Below, piece by piece: positions 1 through 8,940 of a stretch of 64,000 nt of DNA. The notes under the pieces were generated by a model that saw nothing but the letters and a program-made list of their open reading frames with translations, did no database searches and was not told where the DNA came from. The DNA is from Christensenellaceae bacterium Phil10 (lineage in GTDB: Bacteria; Bacillota; Clostridia; Christensenellales; CAG-917). The position numbers were made by a program, and so were the translations under genes. Each line of letters opens with the position of its first letter. Position 1 is the first letter of the stretch. The stretch is taken from the NCBI GenBank assembly GCA_001940895.1, contig MSGY01000006.1, positions 1-64,000 on the forward strand, read 5' to 3'.

Positions 1-9
1 ATTGACATC

Positions 10-34
10 GGCTTGCCTTTCGCAAGCCTTTTTT
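10..34 (+). terminator. Rho-independent terminator of an upstream gene
   Basis: A 7-bp stem GGCTTGC/GCAAGCC with loop CTTTC is followed by six T residues. It would end transcription of a plus-strand gene lying left of the window. Confidence 0.75.
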
Positions 35-235
35 ATACCCTCCGTCGTCCCGCGTGTTTCCAACACGCCGTGCTTCGCACTCAACCCTCTCTCGGCTGAC
101 GCTTTCTTCGCAATTCCCTTGCTCGTTTCGCTATTACGCTCGTTTCTCTCGCTACGACTCCCCCCGGGTACACCGGCAGATTATTGTTTTCCGAAGATTT
201 ATAGTGTTTTCTCATCTATAAATGATTAAAATGAT
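35..235. repeat. Hairpin-rich intergenic element, no credible gene
   Basis: This stretch has no convincing coding region; the open frame across it is low-complexity and has no ribosome site. It contains a hairpin GCGTGTT/AACACGC (52-68), a second hairpin GTGC/GCAC with a TTC loop (70-80), and two imperfect tandem copies of GCTCGTTTC (121-129 and 138-146). Such packed small hairpins beside a terminator resemble dispersed intergenic repeats or a small structured RNA. Only one copy is in the window, so its repeat nature is inferred. Confidence 0.4.
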
Positions 236-260
236 AAAAAGCGGCTTTATTGCCGCTTTT
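236..260 (-). terminator. Terminator of the AraC-type regulator gene
   Basis: The stem GCGGC/GCCGC with loop TTTATT is flanked by five A residues on the left and four T residues on the right, so it can work in both directions. It lies 15 bases past the end of the minus-strand regulator gene. Confidence 0.75.
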
Positions 261-274
261 ATTATAATTAAACG

Positions 275-1243
275 TCATTTTATTCTTTTTACCGGCCTGA
301 CGTACTTAAAGCAGCGGTCGGGGTCGAAATAAAAATACGCTATTCTGCCCGGAGTCAAATCGAGTTCGTAACCGGCCGCGGCGTAGTCGAACGACGACAT
401 CGCTTTTTCAACCTTATCCTCGACGCTTCGACATTCCTGTTCGTAATCGAACGGGCCGTGTTCGAACACCGCGTATTCGGCCTCGGGAATATCGGCGATA
501 AGCATATTGTCGGGAATATCGCCGTTATAATCGGCGGGAAGTCTGCTTCCGTAGCACTCGACGCGCGGAATACCCCATGCGCACAATCTGCCCGAAGGGT
601 CGTTAATATATGCCATAATCTGTCCGTTATAAGCGTTTGCGTCGTTGCCGTCGTCATCGAGCTTTCCCTTGATGCTGTCCAGTAAACCGCAGATTGTCTC
701 GCAATCCTGCCCGGGTATAAGACTCTGCTTTTGCCAGAAATCGAAATATCCGTTGCTCTCATAATTTTTGACGTGCAAAAATTTGTGCGCGGGAATTGTT
801 ACAAAATAAATTTTTACGTTTTCATCCGATTTAAACATACCTATTTCTCCTAATCCTGCAAGATATCGGTCGAAGGGGTTGATTTTCGTTCGCAGAACGA
901 CGGGCTTGGGATTGCGTCTGTATTCCCGCGGGGATTGACCGTAGGCGTTTCTGAACGCCCGTGAAAAAGCTTCTCCCGAAGAAAATCCGTAATCGTACGC
1001 GATATCGCAGATTTTGCGCGTTCCGTCCCTTACCTCCTTAAGCGCGAACGTCAGTTTGCGTTTTCCGAGATAATCTTTAAACTGCATACCCGAAATCTCC
1101 TTGAATTTTCTCGTAACGTAAAACTCCGAATAACCCGTTTTCCGTGCAAGTCTTTCAAGCGTTAGCGCCTCGTCGTCCCCGCTAAGCAGGCATTTGTCGA
1201 TTTCGTCTGCGATAAACTGAATCTGTTTCTGCCATTCGAACAT
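275..1243 (-). CDS. AraC-family transcriptional regulator with GyrI-like effector-binding domain
   Basis: This 322-residue protein has an AraC-type double helix-turn-helix at its N-terminus (about residues 1-110, with the typical second-helix sequence GFSSGEAFSRAFRNAYGQSP) and a GyrI-like small-molecule-binding domain from about 140 to the end. That order, DNA-binding first and effector domain last, is the Rob/SoxS-with-GyrI type found in multidrug or stress regulators. The ATG at 1243 follows GAGG at good spacing. It is divergent from an EamA-family transporter, which is a plausible target, but this is inferred from position only. Confidence 0.9.
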   Translation of the reverse strand: MFEWQKQIQFIADEIDKCLLSGDDEALTLERLARKTGYSEFYVTRKFKEISGMQFKDYLGKRKLTFALKEVRDGTRKICDIAYDYGFSSGEAFSRAFRNAYGQSPREYRRNPKPVVLRTKINPFDRYLAGLGEIGMFKSDENVKIYFVTIPAHKFLHVKNYESNGYFDFWQKQSLIPGQDCETICGLLDSIKGKLDDDGNDANAYNGQIMAYINDPSGRLCAWGIPRVECYGSRLPADYNGDIPDNMLIADIPEAEYAVFEHGPFDYEQECRSVEDKVEKAMSSFDYAAAGYELDLTPGRIAYFYFDPDRCFKYVRPVKRIK

Positions 1244-1270
1244 ATTAACCCTCTTTCGTCCGTCGTAACG

Positions 1271-1279
1271 ATTATAACA
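1271..1279 (-). promoter_or_regulatory. Extended -10 promoter for the AraC-type gene
   Basis: The minus strand reads TGTTATAAT, a consensus extended -10. No good -35 lies 17 bases upstream, which is normal for the extended type. The start codon is about 27 bases downstream. Confidence 0.5.
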
Positions 1280-1390
1280 TATCTCTTTTTAAAAAACCTG
1301 ATTTCAGTTGCTGTAATCATACAACCTTTGCCGGGCGACTTTATATATAGTTAATTATATAAAATAAATAATATTTCATATTAAAACGAA

Positions 1391-1419
1391 TTGACACGAC
1401 TTAACAAAGGGTGCATAAT
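1391..1419 (+). promoter_or_regulatory. Sigma-A promoter of the EamA transporter gene
   Basis: TTGACA (1391-1396), a 17-bp spacer and CATAAT (1414-1419). The predicted RNA start is near 1426, leaving only about 10 untranslated bases. A TTG here opens a longer reading frame but is the -35 box itself. Confidence 0.7.
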
Positions 1420-1435
1420 TCTTTACGGTGAAGAT

Positions 1436-2335
1436 ATGAACTGGATACTGCTTGCGTTGTGTTCGGCGGTATGCACCTCGCTTACCACGATACTCGCCAA
1501 AATCGGAATAAAAAACGTAAACTCTAATTTTGCTACCGCGTATCGCACGTGCATAGTTCTTTTATGCTCTCTTGTAATGTGCGCGATAACGGGAAATATC
1601 GCGCGTATGGGAGACGTCAGCGGAAAGAATATATTATTTCTCGCATTATCGGGAATATCCACGGGGTTTTCGTGGCTTTTTTATTTTGCCGCTCTTAAAG
1701 AAGGCGACGTCAATAAAGTCGCGCCCGTCGACAAATCGAGTTTCGTACTTACAGCCGTGCTGTTTTTGATTTTCTTTTTCGACGATACGACGAAAGGCGG
1801 GGACCCCCTGACCATAGGCATGCTTTGCCTAACGATGGCGCTTATGCTTACCGGAACGTTTATGATGCTTCCGAAATCGGATAAGGCGCAACCCGCCGGA
1901 AGCAGAAAATGGATTATCTACGCAATTCTGAGCGCAGTATTCGCGGCCTTCGTTTCCCTGTTCGTTAAACTGGGTCTTTCCGATATTCCGTCCGACGTCG
2001 GCACGTTTTACAGAACGCTTACTGTACTCGTCTTTGCGTTCGCAATCGTGCTTGCGAAAAAGGATTACCGCGGCGCGAAAGAGATAACGGGAAAATCCTG
2101 GGTGTTTCTTACGTTGTCGGGTATTGCGACGGGCGGCGCGTGGCTTACCGAATACGCCGCGTTAAACTATGTCGGTTCGAATCCGGTTGCGGTTAACTGC
2201 ATAGGAAAACTGTCCATACTTCTTACGATGTTTTTATCTTTCGCAATCTGCAAAGAAAAGTTTACGAAACGTTCGCTCGCGGGATTGTTTCTGCTTACGG
2301 CGGGCATAGTCCTTATAATCGTTTTCAGTTTATAG
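1436..2335 (+). CDS. EamA/DMT-family membrane transporter
   Basis: The 299-residue product is almost entirely hydrophobic, with about ten predicted membrane helices arranged as two repeated halves (about 1-140 and 155-299), the layout of the drug/metabolite transporter superfamily. The substrate cannot be told from sequence; family members export amino acids, metabolites or drugs. The start at 1436 is chosen because GGTGA lies just before it and the protein then begins with the first membrane helix (MNWILLALCSA); an earlier in-frame TTG lies in the promoter. The divergent AraC-type regulator may control it. Confidence 0.85.
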   Translation: MNWILLALCSAVCTSLTTILAKIGIKNVNSNFATAYRTCIVLLCSLVMCAITGNIARMGDVSGKNILFLALSGISTGFSWLFYFAALKEGDVNKVAPVDKSSFVLTAVLFLIFFFDDTTKGGDPLTIGMLCLTMALMLTGTFMMLPKSDKAQPAGSRKWIIYAILSAVFAAFVSLFVKLGLSDIPSDVGTFYRTLTVLVFAFAIVLAKKDYRGAKEITGKSWVFLTLSGIATGGAWLTEYAALNYVGSNPVAVNCIGKLSILLTMFLSFAICKEKFTKRSLAGLFLLTAGIVLIIVFSL

Positions 2336-2392
2336 CGAAAACAGTCGTAATTTCTTTATAAAAATCTTTCGGCCGTAAAGCCGCGCGATATT

Positions 2393-2422
2393 AAAAAACC
2401 CTCCGTTGTTGACGGAGGGTTT
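2393..2422. terminator. Bidirectional terminator between converging genes
   Basis: An 11-bp stem AAACCCTCCGT/ACGGAGGGTTT with loop TGTTG, with A-run on the left and T-run on the right. It serves the EamA gene on plus and the foldase gene on minus. Confidence 0.85.
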
Positions 2423-2435
2423 CAACTTTCGTTTA

Positions 2436-4241
2436 TCAGACGCCCAGACTCTTTTTCAACTCTTGCATAAATTTTTTCCAGAGTTTGTCGTTCTTCGAGA
2501 TAGCGTCTTTATTGTTGTTAATGGCGTTTTGCGCTTCAATCTGATATTCGTTTGCGGAATAGGTGTTTTTAAGTTCTTCGACGATTGCTTCCCTGAGCGT
2601 TAAGGGTTGGTCGTTCTCGTCTCCGAAACGGCCGTAATCGATGATATAATCGAGGCCGATGCAGTTGTTTGCCGCGTCGATATTTTCGGTATCGGCGGTG
2701 TTATAAGGCAGATAACTCACAAACATGAAGTGAATGCCGTAATCGGTAACACAATATCCGTACGCGCCGAGTCCCATGCCGTTTATATGATATTTGCTTA
2801 CGAGTGCGGAATACTCCTCGTCGGTATCGCTGGTGCCGTTTATGAGCGCGCGGCCGAGAGTCGTGAATTCGGAAACGAAAGAACTCGTTTTGCCGTCGGG
2901 CGGAATAAGATATCCGTTGCCGCCGTTGGTAATCGCGTTATTGTTGTTCGAGTCGTACATACCCGTATCGTCGTTTACCATATAGACGTATCTGGTTGCG
3001 ATTTCGCGGGCTTCCTCAAACGATTTTCCGGCAAGTTCGGCATAGAGTTCGGCAATGACGTCGGTAACTTTGAATTCGGCTATTTTGCCGTCCGCGCCGA
3101 GAACGTAAGCATTGCTGTTTTCCTCTCCTTCCTTTGCGTCGGCGTCATAGTCGAGGTTGGATTTCCTGACCATGATTTCCTGCGCGAGAGCGTCGCGGAA
3201 TTGTTGTACGAGAGCCTCGTCGGGCTGGTCCTTTTTGAATTGATTGATTTTTGCGGTTTGTTCGTCGCTGAATTTGAACAGTACGTTATAGACGTATCCG
3301 TAACCCTGCTCTCCTGCGGGATGATAAACCGTTTTGTCAAGCGAGGACGTAATCGCGGACTTATACGCGCTTTCGGTATTCGTCGCAAACGCTTCCTTGT
3401 TCAGCGTGATATACTTGCTGTATTTCGAATTGACGGCGGCGATATCGGGATTGTAGTCCTTTCCGAAACTTCTCTTGTATTTTGCGAGAAGTTGCGTTTC
3501 GTATGCGCTTTCGAGATAATAGTCGTAGGATTTATAATTATCAGCAAGTTGTTTTTTAAGTTCGGCAATGGCTTTCGGGATAAGGTCCTTCTGTTCGTCG
3601 GTCATTTCTTCCCATTCCTTTTCGGTATAAAGGTCCTTATATTCCTTGTCGAAGAATTTAACCTCGCGGTCTTTATCCTCAATCGTGCCGTCGTAATCGA
3701 TTTCGGCTTCCGCCATATCGGGACGGACGGGACGAGGGGAGATTTCCTCCTCTTCTTCGGTATCTTCGTCGGTATCTTCGTCGTCGGCGTCTTCGTCTTC
3801 GTCGTCGGCGTGAATTTCGCTCCAGAGTTCGTCGTATATGCTTTTGTACCAACTCGACACCGTTTCGTTGGCGCTTTTTACCGCTTCGTTGACTTCGACT
3901 TCGGTGAGAAGGTCGACAACGTTTTTGGAAACGTCGCCGCCCGATATCTTATCGCGCACGTAAAGAATGAGCAACTCTCTCTCGGCAAGAGAATCGAGAA
4001 TAAGCTCGGCCGTTTCCTCTACGGTGTAACCGTAGTAATATACGTAATAGTATGCGAGGGAATTGAAAGACTCGTTGAATTCGCCTTTCGTAACCGATGC
4101 CGTAAGGCCTTTGTACCTGATTACGGCAAGTTCCTGATTGTAGTCGCGTTCCTCGTTTTTGGTAATAACGTCGCAACCCACGAGCACGGAGATTGCGATG
4201 ACCGCCACAAGTAAAACCGCCAATATTTTTTTAATATTCAT
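2436..4241 (-). CDS. PrsA/SurA-like foldase lipoprotein
   Basis: The 601-residue product starts with a signal peptide and lipobox (...SVLVGC, Cys near residue 23), so it is probably anchored outside the membrane. An N-terminal SurA-like chaperone region follows (about 35-135), then a strikingly acidic linker of Asp/Glu (about 145-175), a helical middle, and a C-terminal segment resembling a parvulin prolyl isomerase (GYLIPP...FVSEFTTLGRALINGTS...YGIHFMFVSY). The parvulin part is divergent, so isomerase activity is uncertain. It follows mfd and pth, an order common in Clostridia. The ATG at 4241 has AAGGAG six bases upstream; the ATG at 4244 is an alternative. It probably helps fold exported proteins. 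Confidence 0.8.
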   Translation of the reverse strand: MNIKKILAVLLVAVIAISVLVGCDVITKNEERDYNQELAVIRYKGLTASVTKGEFNESFNSLAYYYVYYYGYTVEETAELILDSLAERELLILYVRDKISGGDVSKNVVDLLTEVEVNEAVKSANETVSSWYKSIYDELWSEIHADDEDEDADDEDTDEDTEEEEEISPRPVRPDMAEAEIDYDGTIEDKDREVKFFDKEYKDLYTEKEWEEMTDEQKDLIPKAIAELKKQLADNYKSYDYYLESAYETQLLAKYKRSFGKDYNPDIAAVNSKYSKYITLNKEAFATNTESAYKSAITSSLDKTVYHPAGEQGYGYVYNVLFKFSDEQTAKINQFKKDQPDEALVQQFRDALAQEIMVRKSNLDYDADAKEGEENSNAYVLGADGKIAEFKVTDVIAELYAELAGKSFEEAREIATRYVYMVNDDTGMYDSNNNNAITNGGNGYLIPPDGKTSSFVSEFTTLGRALINGTSDTDEEYSALVSKYHINGMGLGAYGYCVTDYGIHFMFVSYLPYNTADTENIDAANNCIGLDYIIDYGRFGDENDQPLTLREAIVEELKNTYSANEYQIEAQNAINNNKDAISKNDKLWKKFMQELKKSLGV

Positions 4242-4288
4242 CATAGACTCCTTGCGGATATGTATATAAAATAAAAACCGTACATCAT

Positions 4289-4317
4289 ATTATATATGAT
4301 ATCTTGAAATTAGGCAA
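4289..4317 (-). promoter_or_regulatory. Promoter of the foldase gene
   Basis: The minus strand reads TTGCCT, 17 bp, TATAAT in the 170-bp gap after mfd, so the foldase can be expressed separately from the genes before it. Confidence 0.5.
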
Positions 4318-4414
4318 ACGATTTTTCGCATATTGACGGGCTATTTGCCGTCCGCCGCCCCTTTTTCGCATAAAACGACGCCATTAATGCCGACGCGGGA
4401 TAAAAAAACCGACG

Positions 4415-7400
4415 TCATCCGGCGGATTTTCCCGCAATCAACAAGAAGTTTATCATCTCCGAAAGCGTTTTCTCGGGCGTTTTTCCTCTGACGTCGAAAA
4501 GGAGCTCGGGTGGAAGCGTCGCGGTAAGCACCACGTTATCGGCAAGTTTCGCGACGGCGTTAAGCAGACTCTGTTCCTTGAAAACTTCGGCGTCCCTGAA
4601 AACGAAAGCGGCGCCTTTTTTGTTCAGAATAATTTTTACAATCCCGTATTCGCCCGCAAGACTCTTCAGCAACGCCACGTCGATAAGATTGACAAGAGGC
4701 TGTTCGGGCGGGCCGTAGATATCCGTCAGAGTCTTTATCAGTTCGTCGCGTGCCGATGGCGACGAAACTTCGGAAATCATCTTATAAACTCTTATCTTGT
4801 CCCGCTGACTTACGTAATTTTCGGAAACGTACGCGTTTACGTCTATCTTGATTTCGATTTCGGCAGTTTCTTTTCTGCCTCCCGTTTTCAGTTCCTCGAC
4901 CGTTTCCTTCAGAATCTTATTGTACAGTTCGTAACCGACTTTTTCGATATGTCCGTGCTGCTCGGCTCCGAGGAATGTTCCCGCGCCCCTTATTTCGAGG
5001 TCGCGAAGAGAAATTTTGAATCCGCTGCCGAAATCGCTGTATTCGGTAAGCGCGCTCAACCGTTTTACGGCGTCCGACGTCAGAACTTTGTTAAGACGGG
5101 TCGTAAAATAGGCGTGAGCAAGCGCACCGCTTCGACCCACTCTTCCCCTCAGTTGATAGAGCGTCGACAAACCGAATCTGTCCGCGTCGTATACGAACAA
5201 CGTGTTTGCGTCGGGAAGGTCTATTCCGTTTTCGATAATTGTCGTCGCCACAAGCACGTCCGCTTCTTTCTGATAAAACGCCGTCATACGGGCGTCGAGT
5301 TCGGAAGCGGGCATCTGTCCGTGCGCCACCATTACCCTTGCGCGACCTTCGGTAATCCGCCTTACTTTATCCGCGAAATCGTCAATCGTTTCGACGTAAT
5401 TATATAATACGAAAACCTGCCCGCCTCTCGCTACTTCGCGCAGAATCGCGTCTTTAAGTAACGCATCGCTGTATTCAACTATATAATTCTGTACGGGAAG
5501 CCTGTTTTTCGGGGGCGTTTCGAGCAGACTGATATCCCTTATTCCGCTTAACGCGAGATTGAGAGTGCGCGGTATCGGAGTGGCCGTCAGCGTAAGCACG
5601 TTCACGTCCTTTTTTACCGTTTTGAGTTTTTCTTTATGTTCTACCCCGAATCGCTGTTCTTCGTCGAGAACGAGCAGTCCGAGGTCGCGGAAAACCACGT
5701 CCTTCGACAACAGACGGTGCGTGCCGACCACAATACTGATAATTCCCTCTTTTAAATCCCGCAATACTCTGTCCGCCTCTCTGTCGGACTGAAGCCTCGT
5801 CAATAAAGCGGTTTTTATTCCGAATCCGTTCAGCCTTGCGTTCAACGTGTTGAAATGCTGTTTCGCAAGCACCGTCGTTGGCGCGAGAATTGCGGCCTGC
5901 TTGTTATCCATAACGGTTTTGAACACTGCGCGGAACGCCACTTCGGTTTTGCCGTAACCCACGTCGCCGCATATCAGTCTGTCCATAACGCGGCCCTTTT
6001 CCATATCGGATTTTACGTCGGCTACGGCCTTTTCCTGGTCGGGCGTCAGGTCAAACTCGAAATTATCCTCGAATTCCTTCTGCCATACCGTATCTTTGGA
6101 ATAAACGAAACCTTTTTGCTTTTCGCGTTCCGCATAAAGTTGCATAAGGTCTATGGCAAGTTTTCGGACGCTTGCCCGTGTTTTTTCCTTTACTTTTGCA
6201 AATTCTTTTCCGCCGATTTTGTTAAGACGCGGCGTTTCTCCGCCCGAGAACTTTGTAAGCAGTTCCATCTGGTCGACGGGAACGTAAAGTTTGTCTCCGT
6301 CCCTGTAACGCAATACGACGTAATCTTTCTGTATTCCCGACGCGGTTAGTTTTTCGGTGCCTTCGCAGATTCCTATACCGTGCACTTCGTGAACTACGTA
6401 ATCGCCCGGTTTTAACTGCGCAAACCCGGTCTTCGGTCGATAGTTTTCCTTTCTTTCTCCCGTTTTACCGAACAGTTCGTCGGTGCCGAGCACGGCGAGT
6501 TTCGCGCTGTGATAAATAAATCCCGTTCTGATTGCCGCGCTCGTCGCAATCATGGTCGAACGAGTGAAATCTTCGTCCCTTTCCACGAAGACGTCGGCCG
6601 ATTTGAGTTCCTTCGATACCGTCGCGGCTCTTTTTGCGTCTCCGCAACACAACATTACTCTGTAACCCGACGCATTGAAGTTTCTGAGGTCGGTAACGAG
6701 TACGTTCTTGTCGAGATAGTATTTCGTCGGTTGCTGACTTCTGAAAGTGAACTGAGCCTCGCTCTCGAACATAGGATTCAGAGCGGTAAGCTGCTGAAAA
6801 GCAAGCCTTCGGTAAATTCTGACGTACGTCGAAACGTCGGCGCGCGTGAGCATTGCGTCTTTATGCGCGGGAAGAGCCTCGCCGCCCTCTACGAAGGCCT
6901 TTACTCTGCCCGCATGCTCTTTTTCGATAAGTTCGAGTTTGTCAAAAGTGATTTTCGGCTCGTCTATAACGACCGTAGCGTCACGCGGCAGATAATCGAA
7001 GACGACGCTTTTATCCGATATAAAAGGAGTAATCCACACAAGCGACGGGTCGGTCGGGTCGAGTTCGAGCTTTCCCGACACGTCTTCGATAATGTCGTTG
7101 ACGGCGCCGCTCGTATTCGTTTTTCTGAGTTTTGCCGTAATGCCTTCGGCTTCCTCTCTGTCCAGAAGGACGTCGGTTGCGGGCGGAATCACGACGTGTC
7201 CCGTCTCCCCGACGCTTTCCATCGTAGACGGATCGAAATATTTGACGTTTTCGACGATATCGTCGAAATAATTAATTCTTACGGGAAGGTCGAATGACGG
7301 CGGATATACGTCGAGAATATCGCCCCTAAGCGAAAACGTCCCCTTTTCCGTCGCGATTTCCGACCGGGTATATCCCGCTTTAACAAGTTTTTCGGCAACG

Positions 7401-7837
7401 TCGTCGGGCGGATATTCGCCCTCTTTCATTATCGTCAGATGCGCTTTACGGAATTTTGCGGCGTTTGGCAGATACTGCATTACTCCCTCGGCGGGAATAA
7501 CCGCGATTTCGGCGTTTCCCGTCGCAAGACGAGACAACGCGCCCAGTCTTTTTCCGAAATTGGCGTCGGACAACGTTTTTCTGTGCAACAGCACGTCGTC
7601 CTTGTCATACAGCAGAACGACCTTGTCGCCGACGTATCCTTTCAAACGCGTATATGCGGTTTCTGCGGCAAGCCTGTCGGGCGAAATAAGCAGTTTAACG
7701 CCCGGAATTGCACTGAGAACGTGCATTTTTGCCCCTTGGGCAAGCGAAAACGCCGTGACGGCCTTGCCGTCGCGTAAGCAATGGAGAAGGTTTCCGAAAT
7801 CTCCTTTCAGATTATCGAGTTTTAAAAAATCATACAT
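4415..7837 (-). CDS. mfd: Transcription-repair coupling factor
   Basis: Mfd releases RNA polymerase stalled at DNA damage and recruits UvrA. The 1140-residue product has the normal length and order: UvrB-like N-terminal module (to about 350), the RNA-polymerase-interaction CarD-like domain (about 474-545, LKPGDYVVHEVHGIGICEG), then the translocase motor with Walker A GDVGYGKT (about 618-625), DEEQ box (about 726), TATPIPRT, and the C-terminal UvrA-interaction domain. It lies 27 bases after pth and is probably cotranscribed. The ribosome site is weak (GGTG). Confidence 0.97.
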   Translation of the reverse strand: MYDFLKLDNLKGDFGNLLHCLRDGKAVTAFSLAQGAKMHVLSAIPGVKLLISPDRLAAETAYTRLKGYVGDKVVLLYDKDDVLLHRKTLSDANFGKRLGALSRLATGNAEIAVIPAEGVMQYLPNAAKFRKAHLTIMKEGEYPPDDVAEKLVKAGYTRSEIATEKGTFSLRGDILDVYPPSFDLPVRINYFDDIVENVKYFDPSTMESVGETGHVVIPPATDVLLDREEAEGITAKLRKTNTSGAVNDIIEDVSGKLELDPTDPSLVWITPFISDKSVVFDYLPRDATVVIDEPKITFDKLELIEKEHAGRVKAFVEGGEALPAHKDAMLTRADVSTYVRIYRRLAFQQLTALNPMFESEAQFTFRSQQPTKYYLDKNVLVTDLRNFNASGYRVMLCCGDAKRAATVSKELKSADVFVERDEDFTRSTMIATSAAIRTGFIYHSAKLAVLGTDELFGKTGERKENYRPKTGFAQLKPGDYVVHEVHGIGICEGTEKLTASGIQKDYVVLRYRDGDKLYVPVDQMELLTKFSGGETPRLNKIGGKEFAKVKEKTRASVRKLAIDLMQLYAEREKQKGFVYSKDTVWQKEFEDNFEFDLTPDQEKAVADVKSDMEKGRVMDRLICGDVGYGKTEVAFRAVFKTVMDNKQAAILAPTTVLAKQHFNTLNARLNGFGIKTALLTRLQSDREADRVLRDLKEGIISIVVGTHRLLSKDVVFRDLGLLVLDEEQRFGVEHKEKLKTVKKDVNVLTLTATPIPRTLNLALSGIRDISLLETPPKNRLPVQNYIVEYSDALLKDAILREVARGGQVFVLYNYVETIDDFADKVRRITEGRARVMVAHGQMPASELDARMTAFYQKEADVLVATTIIENGIDLPDANTLFVYDADRFGLSTLYQLRGRVGRSGALAHAYFTTRLNKVLTSDAVKRLSALTEYSDFGSGFKISLRDLEIRGAGTFLGAEQHGHIEKVGYELYNKILKETVEELKTGGRKETAEIEIKIDVNAYVSENYVSQRDKIRVYKMISEVSSPSARDELIKTLTDIYGPPEQPLVNLIDVALLKSLAGEYGIVKIILNKKGAAFVFRDAEVFKEQSLLNAVAKLADNVVLTATLPPELLFDVRGKTPEKTLSEMINFLLIAGKSAG

Positions 7838-7864
7838 TCAACGCACCGCTGAAAGTAAAATTAT

Positions 7865-8440
7865 TTATGTGGGAGAATAAGCGTTTACCGTGCGCATAAG
7901 ACGGTCCCAGTCTCCGTCTTTTACGTATTCGTAAAGTGCGTCGGCGGCAAAAGTCGTCGCGGCGTCGGTCAGCGTCTTGTTGTCGCCTTTTACCTTGCTC
8001 AGCACGACGTTGTATAAAGGCGCTTCGCCTCTGTCAAACCCCGTCCCTACTCTTATACGTCGGAAAGACGTGTTCCCGTTAAGGCAATCGACGATATTTC
8101 TCATTCCGTTATGGGTACCGGCGCTGCCCGAACTTCTTGCGCGAAGAGTGCCCAGCGCAATATCGATATCGTCGTAAATTACGACGATGCCGTCGGCTGT
8201 TTCCCGGTATTTTCCCATAAGTTCCCTGACGGATTCTCCCGACAGATTCATATAGGTTTCGGGTTTTGCAATCACGATTTTGCGGCCGTTGACGTTCGTT
8301 ACCGCCGTTTTCGCCCTGCATTCGGTATGCGAAAATTTTACGCCGAGTTTTTTTGCAAGTTTATCGGCGACGTCGAAACCCATATTGTGATAGGTGTTTT
8401 TGTATTGCAATCCTTTGTTGCCAAGTCCGATTATAATCAT
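7865..8440 (-). CDS. pth: Peptidyl-tRNA hydrolase
   Basis: Pth cleaves peptidyl-tRNA released by stalled ribosomes. With the start at 8440 the product has 191 residues, the family norm, and begins MIIIGLGN. The conserved active-site features are present: Asn8 (GLGN), His18 (NTYHNMGF), TYMNLSG, the Asp of YDDIDI and GTHNGMRN. The open frame continues upstream but that extension is Arg-rich and unlike the family; AAAGG precedes the chosen ATG. It is followed closely by mfd. Confidence 0.95.
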   Translation of the reverse strand: MIIIGLGNKGLQYKNTYHNMGFDVADKLAKKLGVKFSHTECRAKTAVTNVNGRKIVIAKPETYMNLSGESVRELMGKYRETADGIVVIYDDIDIALGTLRARSSGSAGTHNGMRNIVDCLNGNTSFRRIRVGTGFDRGEAPLYNVVLSKVKGDNKTLTDAATTFAADALYEYVKDGDWDRLMRTVNAYSPT

Positions 8441-8490
8441 ATACGACCTTTTTCGGTATTGTACTATTTTCACTCCGAAAAGTACAGAAA

Positions 8491-8940
8491 TTAAAGCCTG
8501 TTTCTTTTCTTTTTGAAATATTCGGATAAAAGCGCGGCGCATTCTTCCTGCAATATGCCGCCTTCTACGTGCAGTCTGTGATTGAAACGCTTGTCCTCGG
8601 GAAGATTGTACAGCGTGCCGCAACAGCCCGCTTTTTTGTCGTATGCGCCGAAATACAGGTTTTTAAGACGGCTGTTTATCAGCGCGCCCGCGCACATGGC
8701 GCACGGTTCGAGCGTGACGTACATTTCGCAATCCGACAGATACCAGCCGAGTTTTTTCGCCGCGGCAGCAATGGCAACGGTTTCCGCGTGGGACAGCGCG
8801 CAGTTATCTCTTTCTTTTCTGTTGTTGCCTTCGGCTACGATTTCGCCGTTCAACACGATAACCGCGCCTATCGGCACTTCGTCGTGACTTTCGGCCTCTT
8901 TTGCCAGCTCGATGGCTCTTCTCATAAATTTTTCTTCCAT
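8491..8940 (-). CDS. tadA: tRNA-specific adenosine deaminase
   Basis: TadA converts the wobble adenosine of tRNA-Arg(ACG) to inosine. The 149-residue protein carries the zinc deaminase motifs: His51-Ala-Glu53 and Pro79-Cys80-x-x-Cys83. The start has GAGGAG just upstream and overlaps the end of the M14 peptidase gene by 19 bases, so the two are probably translationally linked. Confidence 0.95.
   Translation of the reverse strand: MEEKFMRRAIELAKEAESHDEVPIGAVIVLNGEIVAEGNNRKERDNCALSHAETVAIAAAAKKLGWYLSDCEMYVTLEPCAMCAGALINSRLKNLYFGAYDKKAGCCGTLYNLPEDKRFNHRLHVEGGILQEECAALLSEYFKKKRNRL

Noticed and set aside
2-229. Small open frame at the left edge
   Set aside because: It crosses a strong terminator and hairpins, is low-complexity, and has no start context.
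1391-1435. TTG start for the EamA transporter
   Set aside because: The TTG is the first part of the -35 box TTGACA; the ATG at 1436 has a ribosome site and begins the first membrane helix.
2607-4214. A 535-codon open frame on plus opposite the foldase gene
   Set aside because: It is antisense to a lipoprotein gene with signal peptide and ribosome site, is Val/Phe-rich in the manner of mirrored codons, and has no ribosome site or family resemblance.
8441-8623. 62-codon N-terminal extension of peptidyl-tRNA hydrolase
   Set aside because: The extension is Arg-rich, overlaps the end of tadA and does not match the family, which starts at the GLGN-containing strand.
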